From positions 1-59,301 of the forward strand of contig CAJVZD010000026.1 of the NCBI GenBank assembly GCA_913019905.1: a stretch of DNA of 59,301 nucleotides, in the 5' to 3' direction. The notes under the pieces were generated by a model, which made no database searches, had not been told where the DNA came from, and was given only the letters and a program-made list of their open reading frames with translations. Of this stretch, positions 1 through 8,937 are shown piece by piece. How positions within the stretch are numbered: position 1 is the first letter of the stretch; each line of letters starts with the position of its first letter. The translations under genes and the position numbers were made by a program. This DNA comes from an uncultured Cellvibrionales bacterium. Lineage in GTDB: Bacteria; Pseudomonadota; Gammaproteobacteria; Pseudomonadales; Dasaniaceae.

Positions 1-19
1 AAATTTGAGATAGCTTCGG

Positions 20-1231
20 TTAGCCGGCGACAATACCAGCATCGTGAAAGCGCCCGATCTCGCCGCTACTTAGCCCTAGAATGCTCGAAAGTATTTCGTC
101 AGTATGTTGTCCCAGTCGCGGTGCCGGGCGCACCGCTTGTCGATCGGCGGCGGTAAAACCCAGGGGGTTGTGTGGCATCAGGTACTCGCCAATGCCCGGT
201 TGTTCAATTTTTTCAAAAAGAGGGTTGTCGGTCGAGCAGTCTAGGTCTGAATGCACCATTTCAGATACGGTTTGATACTTACCCCAGCACACACCGGCGG
301 CTTCGAGTTGCTCTGTTAGGGGAGCGAAATCGCGCTCGGAGAACCAGGGCTCTAATAGTTTACAAATCGCTTCGCGGCCGGTATAGCGGTCGCCTTCACG
401 GTTGAAATCGAGCCCCATGGAATTTCCTAAACTGGTAACAGCCTCTGTCTGTCCAGTCACCTTAAGAATAGCTTGCCATTGATTGGCGCTGACACCAACA
501 ATCATTACACGGCCACCGTCGCGGCTCTCAAAGTCACGCCCGAAGGTGCCATAGATATGATTGCCAATGGCTCCGCGTTCGGTGCCGTTAATCATCACCT
601 CACCGATATAACCGAGATGTCCCATAGTGGCCAGAGCCACATCAGCCAAGGCGAGTTTCACAAATTGACCTTTGCCCGTTCGTAAGCGATGACGTTCCGC
701 AGCTAATAAGCCCAGTGCAATATGTTGTCCGGCAATCACATCCCAGGCGGGCAGAGGTGCATTAATCGGCTCGCCGCTATTTGACGTGCCCGTTAAATAG
801 GGAAATCCGACTTTGCTGTTAACGGTATAATCCAGCGCGCTGGTGCCGTGGCGGTCGCCGGTAAGGTTGAGATAAATCAGATCTTCGCGATGAGCGCGCA
901 ACTTTTCGTCGGCCAACCAGCCACGGGCTGGGAAGTTGGTCAGAAACAGCCCACTATCGTCGCCGGGTGCGGTAATCAACTGAGTCAATAGTTCGCGTCC
1001 CTCAGGGGATTTAAAATCAACCGCGATCGAGCGCTTGCCTTTGTTCAGGCTATGCCAATAAATACTTTCGTTATTTTCCGTCACCGGCCAGCGCCGGTAG
1101 TCGATGCCGCCGCCGATTGGATCAAAGCGAATCACATCGGCTCCCAGTTGGGCGAGAGTCATACCGCCCGAAGGAGCTGCAACAAACGCGCTGCCCTCGA
1201 CTATACGTAAACCCGATAATACGTCCTGCAT
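20..1231 (-). CDS. mct: Mesaconyl-CoA C1-C4 CoA transferase (2-methylfumaryl-CoA isomerase), CaiB/BaiF family III
   Basis: This 403-residue protein belongs to the family III CoA transferases. Its N-terminus (VEGSAFVAAP, TLAQLGADVIRFDPIGGG, YRRWPVT, LNKGKRSIAVD) matches the Mct subgroup closely as I remember it from Chloroflexus and Accumulibacter. Mct moves CoA intramolecularly from the C1 to the C4 carboxyl of mesaconate. The expected acyl-carrying Asp is Asp164 in LPAWD. The C-terminus (PAPRLGQHTDEIL, GIVAG) is also typical, and the length is normal. The start codon overlaps the stop of the upstream acyl-CoA dehydrogenase gene by one base (TAATG), which implies translational coupling. Further genes of the operon, for example a mesaconyl-C4-CoA hydratase, would lie left of the window. 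Family call is secure; exact substrate is inferred from subgroup resemblance. Confidence 0.85.
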   Translation of the reverse strand: MQDVLSGLRIVEGSAFVAAPSGGMTLAQLGADVIRFDPIGGGIDYRRWPVTENNESIYWHSLNKGKRSIAVDFKSPEGRELLTQLITAPGDDSGLFLTNFPARGWLADEKLRAHREDLIYLNLTGDRHGTSALDYTVNSKVGFPYLTGTSNSGEPINAPLPAWDVIAGQHIALGLLAAERHRLRTGKGQFVKLALADVALATMGHLGYIGEVMINGTERGAIGNHIYGTFGRDFESRDGGRVMIVGVSANQWQAILKVTGQTEAVTSLGNSMGLDFNREGDRYTGREAICKLLEPWFSERDFAPLTEQLEAAGVCWGKYQTVSEMVHSDLDCSTDNPLFEKIEQPGIGEYLMPHNPLGFTAADRQAVRPAPRLGQHTDEILSSILGLSSGEIGRFHDAGIVAG

Positions 1232-2946
1232 TAGATGTTCTCCCCTGGGTTTCGGTTTCCGGCATTGGCGATCAATTCGCGCGAGATGACTTTGAGTGCA
1301 AGAGTTTCCTCGGCACCTTCAAAAATCGATAAAACTCGAGCATCCACGAAATAGCGACTTACGTCACTTTCTTCCGCGTAGCCCATGCCGCCGTGAATTT
1401 GCAGGGCCTCGCGAGTGACCCACTCCGCGGCGCGACAGCTAAATAGTTTAACTAGACTCGCTTCCATCTTGCCAGCACCGTCATCCAGCATTCGTGCCAC
1501 GGCATAACTGAACTGCCTTGAAGCGATGAGCGCTGCCCACATGCGGCCTAGCTTGACTTGAGTGAGTTGGTAGTCGCCTACCGGTGCGTCAAATACTTTG
1601 CGATCTCCGGCATAGCTGACGGCGCGCTCCAAGGCCGCTTTCATTACGCCGCAGGCTCGTGCCGATGTTTGTATACGTCCGCCAGATAAACCTGCCATGG
1701 TGAGGTAAAAACCCTGGCCCAGACCTTCGGGACCGCCAACGAGGTGACTGTCGGGCACAAAAAAGTCTTCGAAGGACAGATCAAAGGAATGCATACCCCG
1801 ATAACCAATGGTCGGAATAGCCTTGCCGTTCAACTGGCCGCCGTTGGGATTGATAAAGTTAAATTCGTGCCCTGCAAAACGCGGTTTTTCTACTAGAAAC
1901 ATACTTAAGCCGCGATGACCTAAACTTTGATCGGGATCGGTACGAGCGATTGCAACCACTACATCAGCTTTCCCTGCAAAGGTACACCAGGTTTTGGCGC
2001 CATTTAGAAGCCAGCCACTGCCGGTTTTACCGTCAACTTTACCGCTAGTTTTAGTGGCCTTCAATGTGAGACCCGCTACGTTAGATCCGTAGTCAGGTTC
2101 GGTAATGGCGATAGCAGCAAGCTTCTCACCGGCGGCCAGTTGAGGTAACCAGACGGCCTTTTGCTCTTCGGTGCCGCCGGTAAGCAGTGCACGAGCAGCG
2201 ATTTCGGGGCGGGTAATCAGACTGCCCGCAGCACCCAATGAGCCTCTGGACAGTTCTTCGGTCACCACTAGCATGCCGATACTGTCGTGGCGCTCGTCGG
2301 GCATTAAACCGCCAAACCGCTCTGGGATACAGGTACCAAAACAGCCCATCTCCGCTGCCCCCTCTATGATTTCGTCGGGGATGTCTGTATCACAGCGATG
2401 AATATGCTCGGCCTGTGGCATCACCACTTGCTCGGCGAAGCGCGCAAAGCTGTCTTGAATCATGTCTTTTTCTTCGCCCAGCCCGCTTGGCAAGCGTACG
2501 TTACCTCGAGCCATAAGTTCGGCTCCGATGGCGGCAAACTGAGAAACATCACCATGTTCTGCCAGAAAGCCTGCGAGCGGTTCGCTGCCCATTAGGTCCA
2601 ACAGGCGACGATTGGAAAGCCCGGCTTCCGCTGAGTGGGCTAACAGCCGCTGCCATACCGCGCGTAGATTTTCCGCGCAAAACGCGAGTGCCATTTGCAC
2701 TGTTAATTTATCTTCAGCGCCAACTTTATCGGCGTACTTCAGCATTATGGCGGGCGCTTCTAACTCTGCCGCGCAAAAGGCTAATTCATAGCTCACTTTC
2801 TGGTGGGCATCGAGCTGCGATGCAGCAAACCGGCCGCCGACTGTGCATAAGCCATTGAGATGAAGCAGTCCCATGTCAACTTCGGTTCGCAAAACAGCAA
2901 GACACTCTGCGGCTAGTGTGAATTGGCTAGATTGAATGCTTGTCAC
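1231..2946 (-). CDS. mcd: Acyl-CoA dehydrogenase with N-terminal helical extension, (2S)-methylsuccinyl-CoA dehydrogenase-like
   Basis: The protein has 571 residues, far longer than a standard acyl-CoA dehydrogenase (about 380). Residues 1-155 form a predicted all-helical extension. From about 160 a full ACAD fold follows: N-terminal helical domain (FARFAEQVVMPQAE), FAD region (TEPDYGSNV), and a C-terminal domain with LQIHGGMGYAEE and the presumed catalytic Glu543 in SIFEGAEET. This long-N-terminus architecture is known for methylsuccinyl-CoA dehydrogenase of the ethylmalonyl-CoA pathway, which makes mesaconyl-C1-CoA. Phrases such as IPDEII, VTEELSRG and RGLSMFLVEKP also fit. The product would be the substrate of the Mct encoded next, and the two genes overlap by one base. 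ACAD family is certain; methylsuccinyl-CoA specificity is inferred from architecture and neighbour. Confidence 0.7.
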   Translation of the reverse strand: MTSIQSSQFTLAAECLAVLRTEVDMGLLHLNGLCTVGGRFAASQLDAHQKVSYELAFCAAELEAPAIMLKYADKVGAEDKLTVQMALAFCAENLRAVWQRLLAHSAEAGLSNRRLLDLMGSEPLAGFLAEHGDVSQFAAIGAELMARGNVRLPSGLGEEKDMIQDSFARFAEQVVMPQAEHIHRCDTDIPDEIIEGAAEMGCFGTCIPERFGGLMPDERHDSIGMLVVTEELSRGSLGAAGSLITRPEIAARALLTGGTEEQKAVWLPQLAAGEKLAAIAITEPDYGSNVAGLTLKATKTSGKVDGKTGSGWLLNGAKTWCTFAGKADVVVAIARTDPDQSLGHRGLSMFLVEKPRFAGHEFNFINPNGGQLNGKAIPTIGYRGMHSFDLSFEDFFVPDSHLVGGPEGLGQGFYLTMAGLSGGRIQTSARACGVMKAALERAVSYAGDRKVFDAPVGDYQLTQVKLGRMWAALIASRQFSYAVARMLDDGAGKMEASLVKLFSCRAAEWVTREALQIHGGMGYAEESDVSRYFVDARVLSIFEGAEETLALKVISRELIANAGNRNPGENI

Positions 2947-3372
2947 GAATATGATCCTTCCTTTTTGCGCTTACAGAAACTTTTAAGTAATACAGAAGCC
3001 AGTAACCTCTGTTCACTCTGTGGGTATATTCGATGCCAAAGCGGCTTATTTCTGGTCAGTACACCGGTTAGGCCAGACGTCTCCTACTCCCCACATATCA
3101 GCGAGTGATCATATATTAATATTCAATCTTCCGCCCGCTTTGCACATCGAATTGTTGATAGCCTGCTTCTCCGATTTAGGTCACAGTTGGGTTAAAGTCG
3201 CTAATACGACAAGTCAAAAAAGGGGCCCCGATAGCAAGTAGGTGCAGAAAAATAATTCAATGTATTAGGAGCGTTAGGGCAAAATTGTTTCTTTTTACTA
3301 TTTTAAAACACTTACTTTAGAATGCTAATGTCTTAAACTTCCAGCCGTCTGAAAAACAAGGGAACTATTGGC
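2947..3372. other. Divergent intergenic region, mcd-like gene / matB
   Basis: This 426-bp gap separates the minus-strand mcd-mct pair from plus-strand matB, so promoters for both should lie here. It is AT-rich near 3105-3130, where a 10-bp palindrome ATATTAATAT occurs. An AAGGGA ribosome-binding site precedes the matB ATG. I see no convincing sigma-70 pair, RNA gene or gene remnant; short open frames here have no recognisable sequence. Confidence 0.5.
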
Positions 3373-5037
3373 ATGACCGACAACGCGAACCTTTACGCTC
3401 ATTTCCAACAGCATTTTCCAGCGGACCTCGATACGCCCCTATTGTTTTCTAAGGAGATGTTTCCTGAGAAAGTCGTCACTAAAGAAGGGTCGCCTAACGA
3501 GGTGCTTGCGGATGGAGGGCGCACAGCGGGCCGGCGTTGTGTGACTTACGCTGAAGCAGATACCGCTTCGGCACGAATCGCTAACAGCCTTTTAAAACTC
3601 GGCGCGATAGCCGGCGACAGGATTACCGTACAAGTCGAAAAATCCGTGGAGAATTTGTTTCTCTATTTGGCCTGCCTGCGCGCTGGACTGGTGTACCACC
3701 CGTTAAATACGGCCTACACAGCTTCGGAACTTAGCTATTTTCTCGGCAACGCAGAGCCTACCATCGTGATCTGTGGCAGCGATGCACTCGCTACCATCAA
3801 ATCTGTTTTGCCAGCTAGAGGCGAAAAAGAAATGGGCGTAAAAGCAGTGCTTACGCTCGATGCTGACGGCAGCGGCAACTTGATGCAAGGGGCCGCACAG
3901 GCAAGTGCAAAGGCCGATATTGCCCACCGGGAAGGCACAGACATGGCGGCGTTGCTCTACTCGTCGGGTACCACGGGCAGGCCAAAAGGCATCATGCTGA
4001 GTCACGATAACCTACGCAAGAATGCCGAAACACTGGTAGAAATTTGGGGCTTTTCTGCCTCTGATCGTTTGCTGCACATGTTGCCGATTTACCACGTGCA
4101 CGGCTTATTTGTCGGTGTAAGTTGCGTATTGATGAGTGGCGCAAGTATGGAATGGCACCCGGGTTTCAACGATAAGGCAGCTATTGCAGCGCTGCCAGAT
4201 TGCACGGTAATGATGGGGGTTCCAACGTTTTACACCCGGCTATTGTCAAACCCTGATTTTGGGCAGGAATGTTGTTCGAACGTGCGGTTGTTTATCTCAG
4301 GATCCGCGCCATTGCTGACGGAAACTTTTGTTGAATTCCAAGAGCGAACCAAACACACCATTCTTGAACGCTACGGTATGACCGAGACCGGCATGAATAC
4401 CTCAAACCCTCTGCGCGGAGAGCGACGTGCAGGAACGGTCGGTCCTCCACTTCCGGGAGTAACCGCGCGAGTTGTCGGTGAAGCGGGTGAGCCTATTGCA
4501 ACCGGCGAAACAGGCAACTTGCAGGTAAGAGGCCCCAACGTATTCCCAGGCTATTGGCGTATGCCCGAAAAAACAGCTGAAGATTTTACCGCCGACGGTT
4601 TTTTTAATACCGGCGACAAAGCGATTATCGACGCAGATGGTTATGTATCCATTGTCGGTCGCGCTAAGGACATGGTTATTACCGGTGGTCTCAATGTTTA
4701 CCCTAAAGAGATTGAACTGGTGATCGACGACATGGCGGGTGTAAAGGAGTCTGCGGTCATCGGCGTGCCCCATGCTGATTTTGGTGAGGCCGTTCTGGCG
4801 GTGATCGTTGCGGACGGCTTAGTTGCGGACGGCTTAGTTGCGGACAGTCCAGTTGTGGACGGGACTTCTGTTACATCGGGGGTGCCAACGGCAGCTGAAG
4901 TGATAGCTCATTGCAAAACGCAACTGGCCAATTTTAAGGTGCCTAAGCGAGTCGAAATAATCGACTCGCTTCCGCGAAATGCGATGGGTAAGGTGCAAAA
5001 AAACTTGCTGCGGGAGCGATTCGCAGGCAATGGGTGA
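3373..5037 (+). CDS. matB: Malonyl-CoA synthetase (malonate--CoA ligase)
   Basis: This AMP-forming ligase of the ANL superfamily (554 residues) activates malonate with ATP and CoA. It shows the P-loop SSGTTGRPKG (about 197-206), LPIYHVHGLF, LFISGSAPL, ERYGMTETGMNTSNP, the hinge region TGDKAIIDADGY and the C-terminal Lys in NAMGKVQKN. The phrases LNTAYTASEL, MGVPTFYTRLL and TGGLNVYPKEIE match MatB of rhizobia more closely than fatty-acyl or acetyl-CoA synthetases. Start ATG has an AAGGGA site upstream. Near residues 479-497 there is an in-frame insertion of 15-bp repeats (VADGL units) in the mobile C-terminal domain. A malonyl-CoA decarboxylase gene lies 4.7 kb downstream, so malonate to acetyl-CoA is the likely route. 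Confidence 0.9.
   Translation: MTDNANLYAHFQQHFPADLDTPLLFSKEMFPEKVVTKEGSPNEVLADGGRTAGRRCVTYAEADTASARIANSLLKLGAIAGDRITVQVEKSVENLFLYLACLRAGLVYHPLNTAYTASELSYFLGNAEPTIVICGSDALATIKSVLPARGEKEMGVKAVLTLDADGSGNLMQGAAQASAKADIAHREGTDMAALLYSSGTTGRPKGIMLSHDNLRKNAETLVEIWGFSASDRLLHMLPIYHVHGLFVGVSCVLMSGASMEWHPGFNDKAAIAALPDCTVMMGVPTFYTRLLSNPDFGQECCSNVRLFISGSAPLLTETFVEFQERTKHTILERYGMTETGMNTSNPLRGERRAGTVGPPLPGVTARVVGEAGEPIATGETGNLQVRGPNVFPGYWRMPEKTAEDFTADGFFNTGDKAIIDADGYVSIVGRAKDMVITGGLNVYPKEIELVIDDMAGVKESAVIGVPHADFGEAVLAVIVADGLVADGLVADSPVVDGTSVTSGVPTAAEVIAHCKTQLANFKVPKRVEIIDSLPRNAMGKVQKNLLRERFAGNG
4807..4863 (+). repeat. In-frame 15-bp tandem repeat inside matB
   Basis: Two identical 15-bp units (4807-4821 and 4822-4836, GTTGCGGACGGCTTA) are followed by one diverged full unit (4837-4851) and a partial unit (4852-4863). 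They encode VADGL-VADGL-VADSP-VVDG. The period is a multiple of three, so copy changes keep the frame. The array sits between two secondary-structure segments of the ligase C-terminal domain, a place likely to tolerate a loop. Confidence 0.9.
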
Positions 5038-5146
5038 CCACAATCCATTCTCCACTATAAGCTCAAACAACGGATGTTCAGGGCGCGAGAAACCTCTTAT
5101 TAACTAGGTGATACCTCGCACCAGTGTTCGCCCGTGTTTCTTTAAT

Positions 5147-7147
5147 TTACGACTGAGGGTTATACCAAATCGGCGATGACCACGCTCGTTCCTGAATCGT
5201 TTTTTTCAGATTATCGCGCGGCTCAGTTCCGGCTCGAACGGCATCCCAGGTAGACCAGCGGCAAGTCGGATTTTCCAATACTCGAACATAATACAATGCG
5301 GAATTCTCGGGGTTAAATTCGGGGTCTTTCCATAGAGTCTTTAATTCCGACGCGCCCGTATCGGCGGTGATGGAACAGTCGGTGATGTTCACCTTTGCCT
5401 CATTGTCAGGACACCGATGAGTTGCCGGATCAACCGTTAAGCCGTCGGAGCATGCGACATCAAAAACCTTCTCGTGAGATTGACCATCCTCCAGCCAGGC
5501 CTTGATAATCTGCAGTCGTTGCAAAGGCGCTGTATCGCTATCTCTTAACGCCCATAGCAAAAAGTTGGGGATTTTTGCGTCTTGTGCAATCAGGTCCGAA
5601 CCCATAGGGACACCGTTTTGGTAAGCCTGAGTAACCATATCCCCGGTATTGAGAATAGATTCGTCAAAGTCGAATCCAGCGAAAAACCGGACTCGAATTC
5701 TTGGTCCTGATGTGCCAAAGGTCTCCTTGCGTCGAAAGGCGTCGTAGATGGATTCCCGGGTATTTTCTTCCGCCCACACACCGGCAAGACCCGCCGCCCC
5801 CCAGGTGGGAAACTTACCATCGATGAATCGTCTACCGTTTGCGTCCGTATAAATTAACGGGCTGAATTTGTAGTTTTCCTTGGTTTCTTCGGGTATCGGT
5901 ACCGATCCGCGCAAAATACCGTTTGCATCGAACAGACCAACCTTGGAAAAGTAATTCGATTCGTCATAGGCACCTGCGCCCACATGGGTATCTGAGGAGC
6001 CAATGAAGCCGAATTTAAAGGGGTTTCCGACACCTTGTGCCTCGAGGCTAAGTCCGTTCTTCAGTGCCTCGCGGATGTAGCCGCCACTGGGTTTGGAAAC
6101 GCCATACAGTGCACCGCTATATTCCGCTATTTCAAAATCTGCCCATTCATCATTCAAACTCAGGCTTGGGTGCGTTTCGGAGGTTCCCTTAACCTGGGTG
6201 ATTTCAGCCAGGGGCTCGTTACGTCGACGTTGTTCGGTATAGCTTGTGTCCATCGGGTCACCGGCCCAATTCGTTAGCTCAAAGGTTTGGCCGCCAGATC
6301 CATTGGAGTTATGTGGAATGGCGAGTATTTCCACGCCATTAGCTCGCTGCGTGTCCATCCAGTCCCAGAGGTCTTCTGGATTGGGAGAGTTGATACGGGA
6401 AAATGGAATGTCTGGAAAATTGTCGGACCCCCTAAAGATGACATTTCGATGCAAGCTACCGGGGGCTTCTCCTGAGGTTGTGAATTCATAGCCAACAAAA
6501 GTAGTGAATTCGCCGGGAACATAATTGTCCTGCGCAGCTTGTATTGTCTCTGCCCAGGCACCTTTGCTGATATCGGCAATGGCTTGGGCCGAGATTTCGC
6601 CTTTTTTAACAGCCGCATTCAGTTTTGGAATAAAAGGTCGAAATGCTTTCGTTCTCGGGATAAAGGAGTCAATACCAAAGTTATCCGGCGCGTTCAGATT
6701 ATGAAGGGGTTTAGCCGCATCTAATTTGGATAAGGCTGTGGTAGTGTCAGCGGCCACATTGGACGCCCCGAGATACATCGCGTGGTCTGTCACGGCATAA
6801 AAATCCAGCGGTTTATCCAGCTTTAAATCGTAGCCCGACGGATGCTTGATAGTCCCACCTTTCGCGTAATGATAAGCATCAGAGGGAGTCGCCATCGTGC
6901 CAAAGGAAAAGGCATCGAAAGAATAGGTGGTGTGAACGTGAAGATCACCGAAGTAGGCGACGCGATCGGGGTCGGGTGTCCAACTACGAGCCTCCTTGGT
7001 CTGTTCTTGCTCAATAACTTGTTGGGTCGACGTGGTTTTCGGGTCGATGTTTTTGTCGGTTGCTTCTTTTTCAGCGCATCCGCTTAAAAAGGCAATGAGT
7101 ATCAAACCCGTTGTATTTAACGTAGTGGCTCTCGGTAGTTGAATCAT
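5147..7147 (-). CDS. DUF3604 family lipoprotein (PHP-like metal-binding)
   Basis: The 666-residue protein starts with a lipoprotein signal (hydrophobic 10-20, lipobox LSGC with Cys24), so it is probably membrane-anchored in the periplasm. It carries DUF3604 hallmarks: FGDLHVHTTYSFDA (His70, His72), FYAVTDHAMYLG, IPHNSNGSGG and FIGSSDTHVG, a pattern of His/Asp metal ligands like that of PHP-domain phosphoesterases. The natural substrate of DUF3604 proteins is not known to me. In marine genomes such genes often occur near HupE/UreJ-like and sulfatase genes. Remnants of both kinds lie immediately upstream here, suggesting this gene is the survivor of a larger decayed locus. Family certain, function open. 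Confidence 0.85.
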   Translation of the reverse strand: MIQLPRATTLNTTGLILIAFLSGCAEKEATDKNIDPKTTSTQQVIEQEQTKEARSWTPDPDRVAYFGDLHVHTTYSFDAFSFGTMATPSDAYHYAKGGTIKHPSGYDLKLDKPLDFYAVTDHAMYLGASNVAADTTTALSKLDAAKPLHNLNAPDNFGIDSFIPRTKAFRPFIPKLNAAVKKGEISAQAIADISKGAWAETIQAAQDNYVPGEFTTFVGYEFTTSGEAPGSLHRNVIFRGSDNFPDIPFSRINSPNPEDLWDWMDTQRANGVEILAIPHNSNGSGGQTFELTNWAGDPMDTSYTEQRRRNEPLAEITQVKGTSETHPSLSLNDEWADFEIAEYSGALYGVSKPSGGYIREALKNGLSLEAQGVGNPFKFGFIGSSDTHVGAGAYDESNYFSKVGLFDANGILRGSVPIPEETKENYKFSPLIYTDANGRRFIDGKFPTWGAAGLAGVWAEENTRESIYDAFRRKETFGTSGPRIRVRFFAGFDFDESILNTGDMVTQAYQNGVPMGSDLIAQDAKIPNFLLWALRDSDTAPLQRLQIIKAWLEDGQSHEKVFDVACSDGLTVDPATHRCPDNEAKVNITDCSITADTGASELKTLWKDPEFNPENSALYYVRVLENPTCRWSTWDAVRAGTEPRDNLKKTIQERAWSSPIWYNPQS

Positions 7148-7261
7148 CTTTCCCTCTCTCGTTTATTCTTAATAGTATGGAGATTAGTAAGTTATTTTTG
7201 CTTGTACTTCAACGTACAGTGTGTGATACGAAGCTTGACTTCATCCGCGTGTGTTTTCGAC

Positions 7262-7515
7262 TTACACACGAATCCCAGCCGACCGTTCCAATGACCAGAA
7301 AACGCCAATAATGCCTACCGCGTAGGCTGGAACATAAGTTGAAACATTGTCCGAAACATCCTTCCAAAAATCCCCCGCAGACTGAGACTTCTTGGCAATA
7401 AACCTTTTATCAACGTTGCTAATAGTAGTGCACTAACCACAAACAGCAACTGCACCAGTTCGATCCCGGTGTCTTTTCCCGACATGCACGAGTTAAAGTA
7501 ACCAACCCAGGGCTA
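7262..7515 (-). pseudogene. HupE/UreJ-family membrane protein, C-terminal remnant with frameshift
   Basis: On the minus strand one frame reads TGIELVQLLFVVSALLLATL, which resembles the conserved GVELGQL helix of HupE/UreJ-2 family membrane proteins. A second frame then reads TYVPAYAVGIIGVFWSLERS and ends at a stop at 7262-7264, resembling the last membrane helix of the same family. A frameshift between the two segments, and a stop just upstream of the first, show that the gene is broken. The call rests on short motif resemblance and the order of two hydrophobic segments. Confidence 0.5.
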
Positions 7516-7538
7516 TCTCGGTTGATTTCCTGAGGTGA

Positions 7539-7935
7539 AGAATAAAACGACGCATCTACCTTGCCATGCTGGCGGCTATGAACGATGCTGTTGGTGATAT
7601 TGCTCGGGCGATTGATAGGAATGAACTTGCCGATAAAACGCTAAACATCTTTACCAGTGGTCATGACCGCTCTAGATGGCAGACGACCTCGTTCAATGGA
7701 CAGCCAACTGTGTCAGAGCAATAATGTTAGACGGTGGTATCCGGGTGTTAACAACCGTGCGCTGGAAGGGGGCTGTTCCCGAGGGGAAAAGCCCTTCCAC
7801 CAGTGGGATTGATCAGGATCTAGCAGCAACAACCTTTCCGAACCGGGAGTCGAACGCACGAATGACATGGACGCCGATTGGAAAAACAGGTCAGATTCGT
7901 TGGCGCGTACTTCTGTCGGTTGGTGTCCGAGTGTG
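7539..7935 (+). pseudogene. Sulfatase (alkaline-phosphatase superfamily) fragment, frameshifted
   Basis: From 7551 one frame reads YLAMLAAMNDAVGDIARAID and then ELADKTLNIFTSG. This corresponds to the arylsulfatase segment (YxAMVxxLDxxVGxxLxxL...DNTLVIFTSDNGG) that precedes a metal-binding Asp/Asn, here degraded to GHD. The frame stops at about 7722. A second frame continues with MLDGGIRVLTTVRWKGAVPEGK, matching the sulfatase motif EGGIRVPxxVRWPGxxPAG. Both the N-terminal catalytic half (Cys/Ser-X-Pro-X-Arg) and the C-terminus are missing. It is a decayed internal piece, not a functional gene. Confidence 0.75.
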
Positions 7936-8089
7936 TCCTAGGAACAATGTAAGGCCCCAAGGGCCCTTACTGATCCGGTCGATATTGTTCCTTCGGAACT
8001 GCCACACAAAAAGTCGCGGGCATTGTACTTAGCGATACGTACCTCGAATCGGAAAACAACATAAATTTGGGATTCAAAAGGAGTAATAA

Positions 8090-8842
8090 TTGAAATTTTT
8101 TCTCGGCACAACATCCTTTCGTTCTTTATTGGCATTGATCTGTTTCTCTTTACCAGCAATCGGTTATGCCCAATCATCTCAGCAACCGACTGTACTGCAG
8201 AGCCACACATTTAGTTATTCTATTCTCGACACTGAATTAGATAGTGTCGAACTCCTTGCAATGGTGCGAAATGAAATACTGTCCAAGGAAACTCTGAATG
8301 GCGGGGTAATTTATGCAAACTGGATATTTGCTAAGAAACCTGCCGATGCACCGTTTGCGGGCCTGGCGGAGAATCAGGTCGGCTTGATGGTTGCCTGGCC
8401 GAACGACGCACTACAACAGGTAGACGTTCTCATGGAGGCTCTCCAGTCGATAGATTCCGTGACAACTGTCGCTAGCCGATTGTTCGAAGCGATGTACCTT
8501 CCCGCGGGGTTAAGTATTCCAACAAAGGGTGGCTTTTATGTTCATCGCGAGGAAAAATATAAAGTAGAACATGTTAATGATGCTGTGCGTTTGAGCAAGG
8601 AGGCCTGGAAAACGTGGGAGCCGCATTGGGGAACAATGGTCATTGGACTATTTCGAGAAATTGGCGGCGCTACTGATTTTGTCAACTTGAATAGAATCGT
8701 CTGGTATCCCAGCTATGATGCGTGGCTGGATACTCGTAATTTTGCTGAAGATAAGGAATCCGCTATTCGATTTAGAGAAAGACAGGGTCTGCTGATTCCT
8801 GGGTCGGGAATCGCAATCGCCACTGATCGGATTCTGCCTTAA
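8090..8842 (+). CDS. Secreted protein of unknown function, possible dimeric alpha-beta barrel fold
   Basis: The 250-residue protein begins with a TTG codon preceded by AAAGGAG at good spacing. A Sec signal peptide is evident (positive KF start, hydrophobic 12-24, cleavage after GYA at residue 27), so it is periplasmic or secreted. No catalytic motif was recognised. The C-terminal part (LNRIVWYPSYDAWLDTRNF followed by a charged helix with RFRERQ) resembles NIPSNAP/EthD-like ferredoxin-fold domains, and the N-terminal half could be a second copy. This is a weak structural guess. The gene may share a transcript with the NTF2-like gene 178 bp downstream. Confidence 0.65.
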   Translation: MKFFLGTTSFRSLLALICFSLPAIGYAQSSQQPTVLQSHTFSYSILDTELDSVELLAMVRNEILSKETLNGGVIYANWIFAKKPADAPFAGLAENQVGLMVAWPNDALQQVDVLMEALQSIDSVTTVASRLFEAMYLPAGLSIPTKGGFYVHREEKYKVEHVNDAVRLSKEAWKTWEPHWGTMVIGLFREIGGATDFVNLNRIVWYPSYDAWLDTRNFAEDKESAIRFRERQGLLIPGSGIAIATDRILP

Positions 8843-8937
8843 GCTAATAGTTTAACGCCTCCAGACGAGGAGAGTCCGCTTCCTTGTTTCTCGACTTTCC
8901 CCCAAACCGCTACGCGCTTTGCCAATCGGTTACACTA

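Larger units (their letters stand above)
7148..8089. other. Gene graveyard between DUF3604 gene and the 8090 gene
   Basis: This 942-bp stretch has no intact gene. Six-frame reading shows two decayed fragments on opposite strands, annotated separately: a HupE/UreJ-type C-terminus (minus) and a sulfatase piece (plus). Near the right end 9-bp inverted arms AGGAACAAT (7940-7948) and ATTGTTCCT (7984-7992) flank a perfect 10-bp palindrome AAGGGCCCTT (7959-7968). The promoter of the gene at 8090 presumably lies in 7990-8080. Confidence 0.7.
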
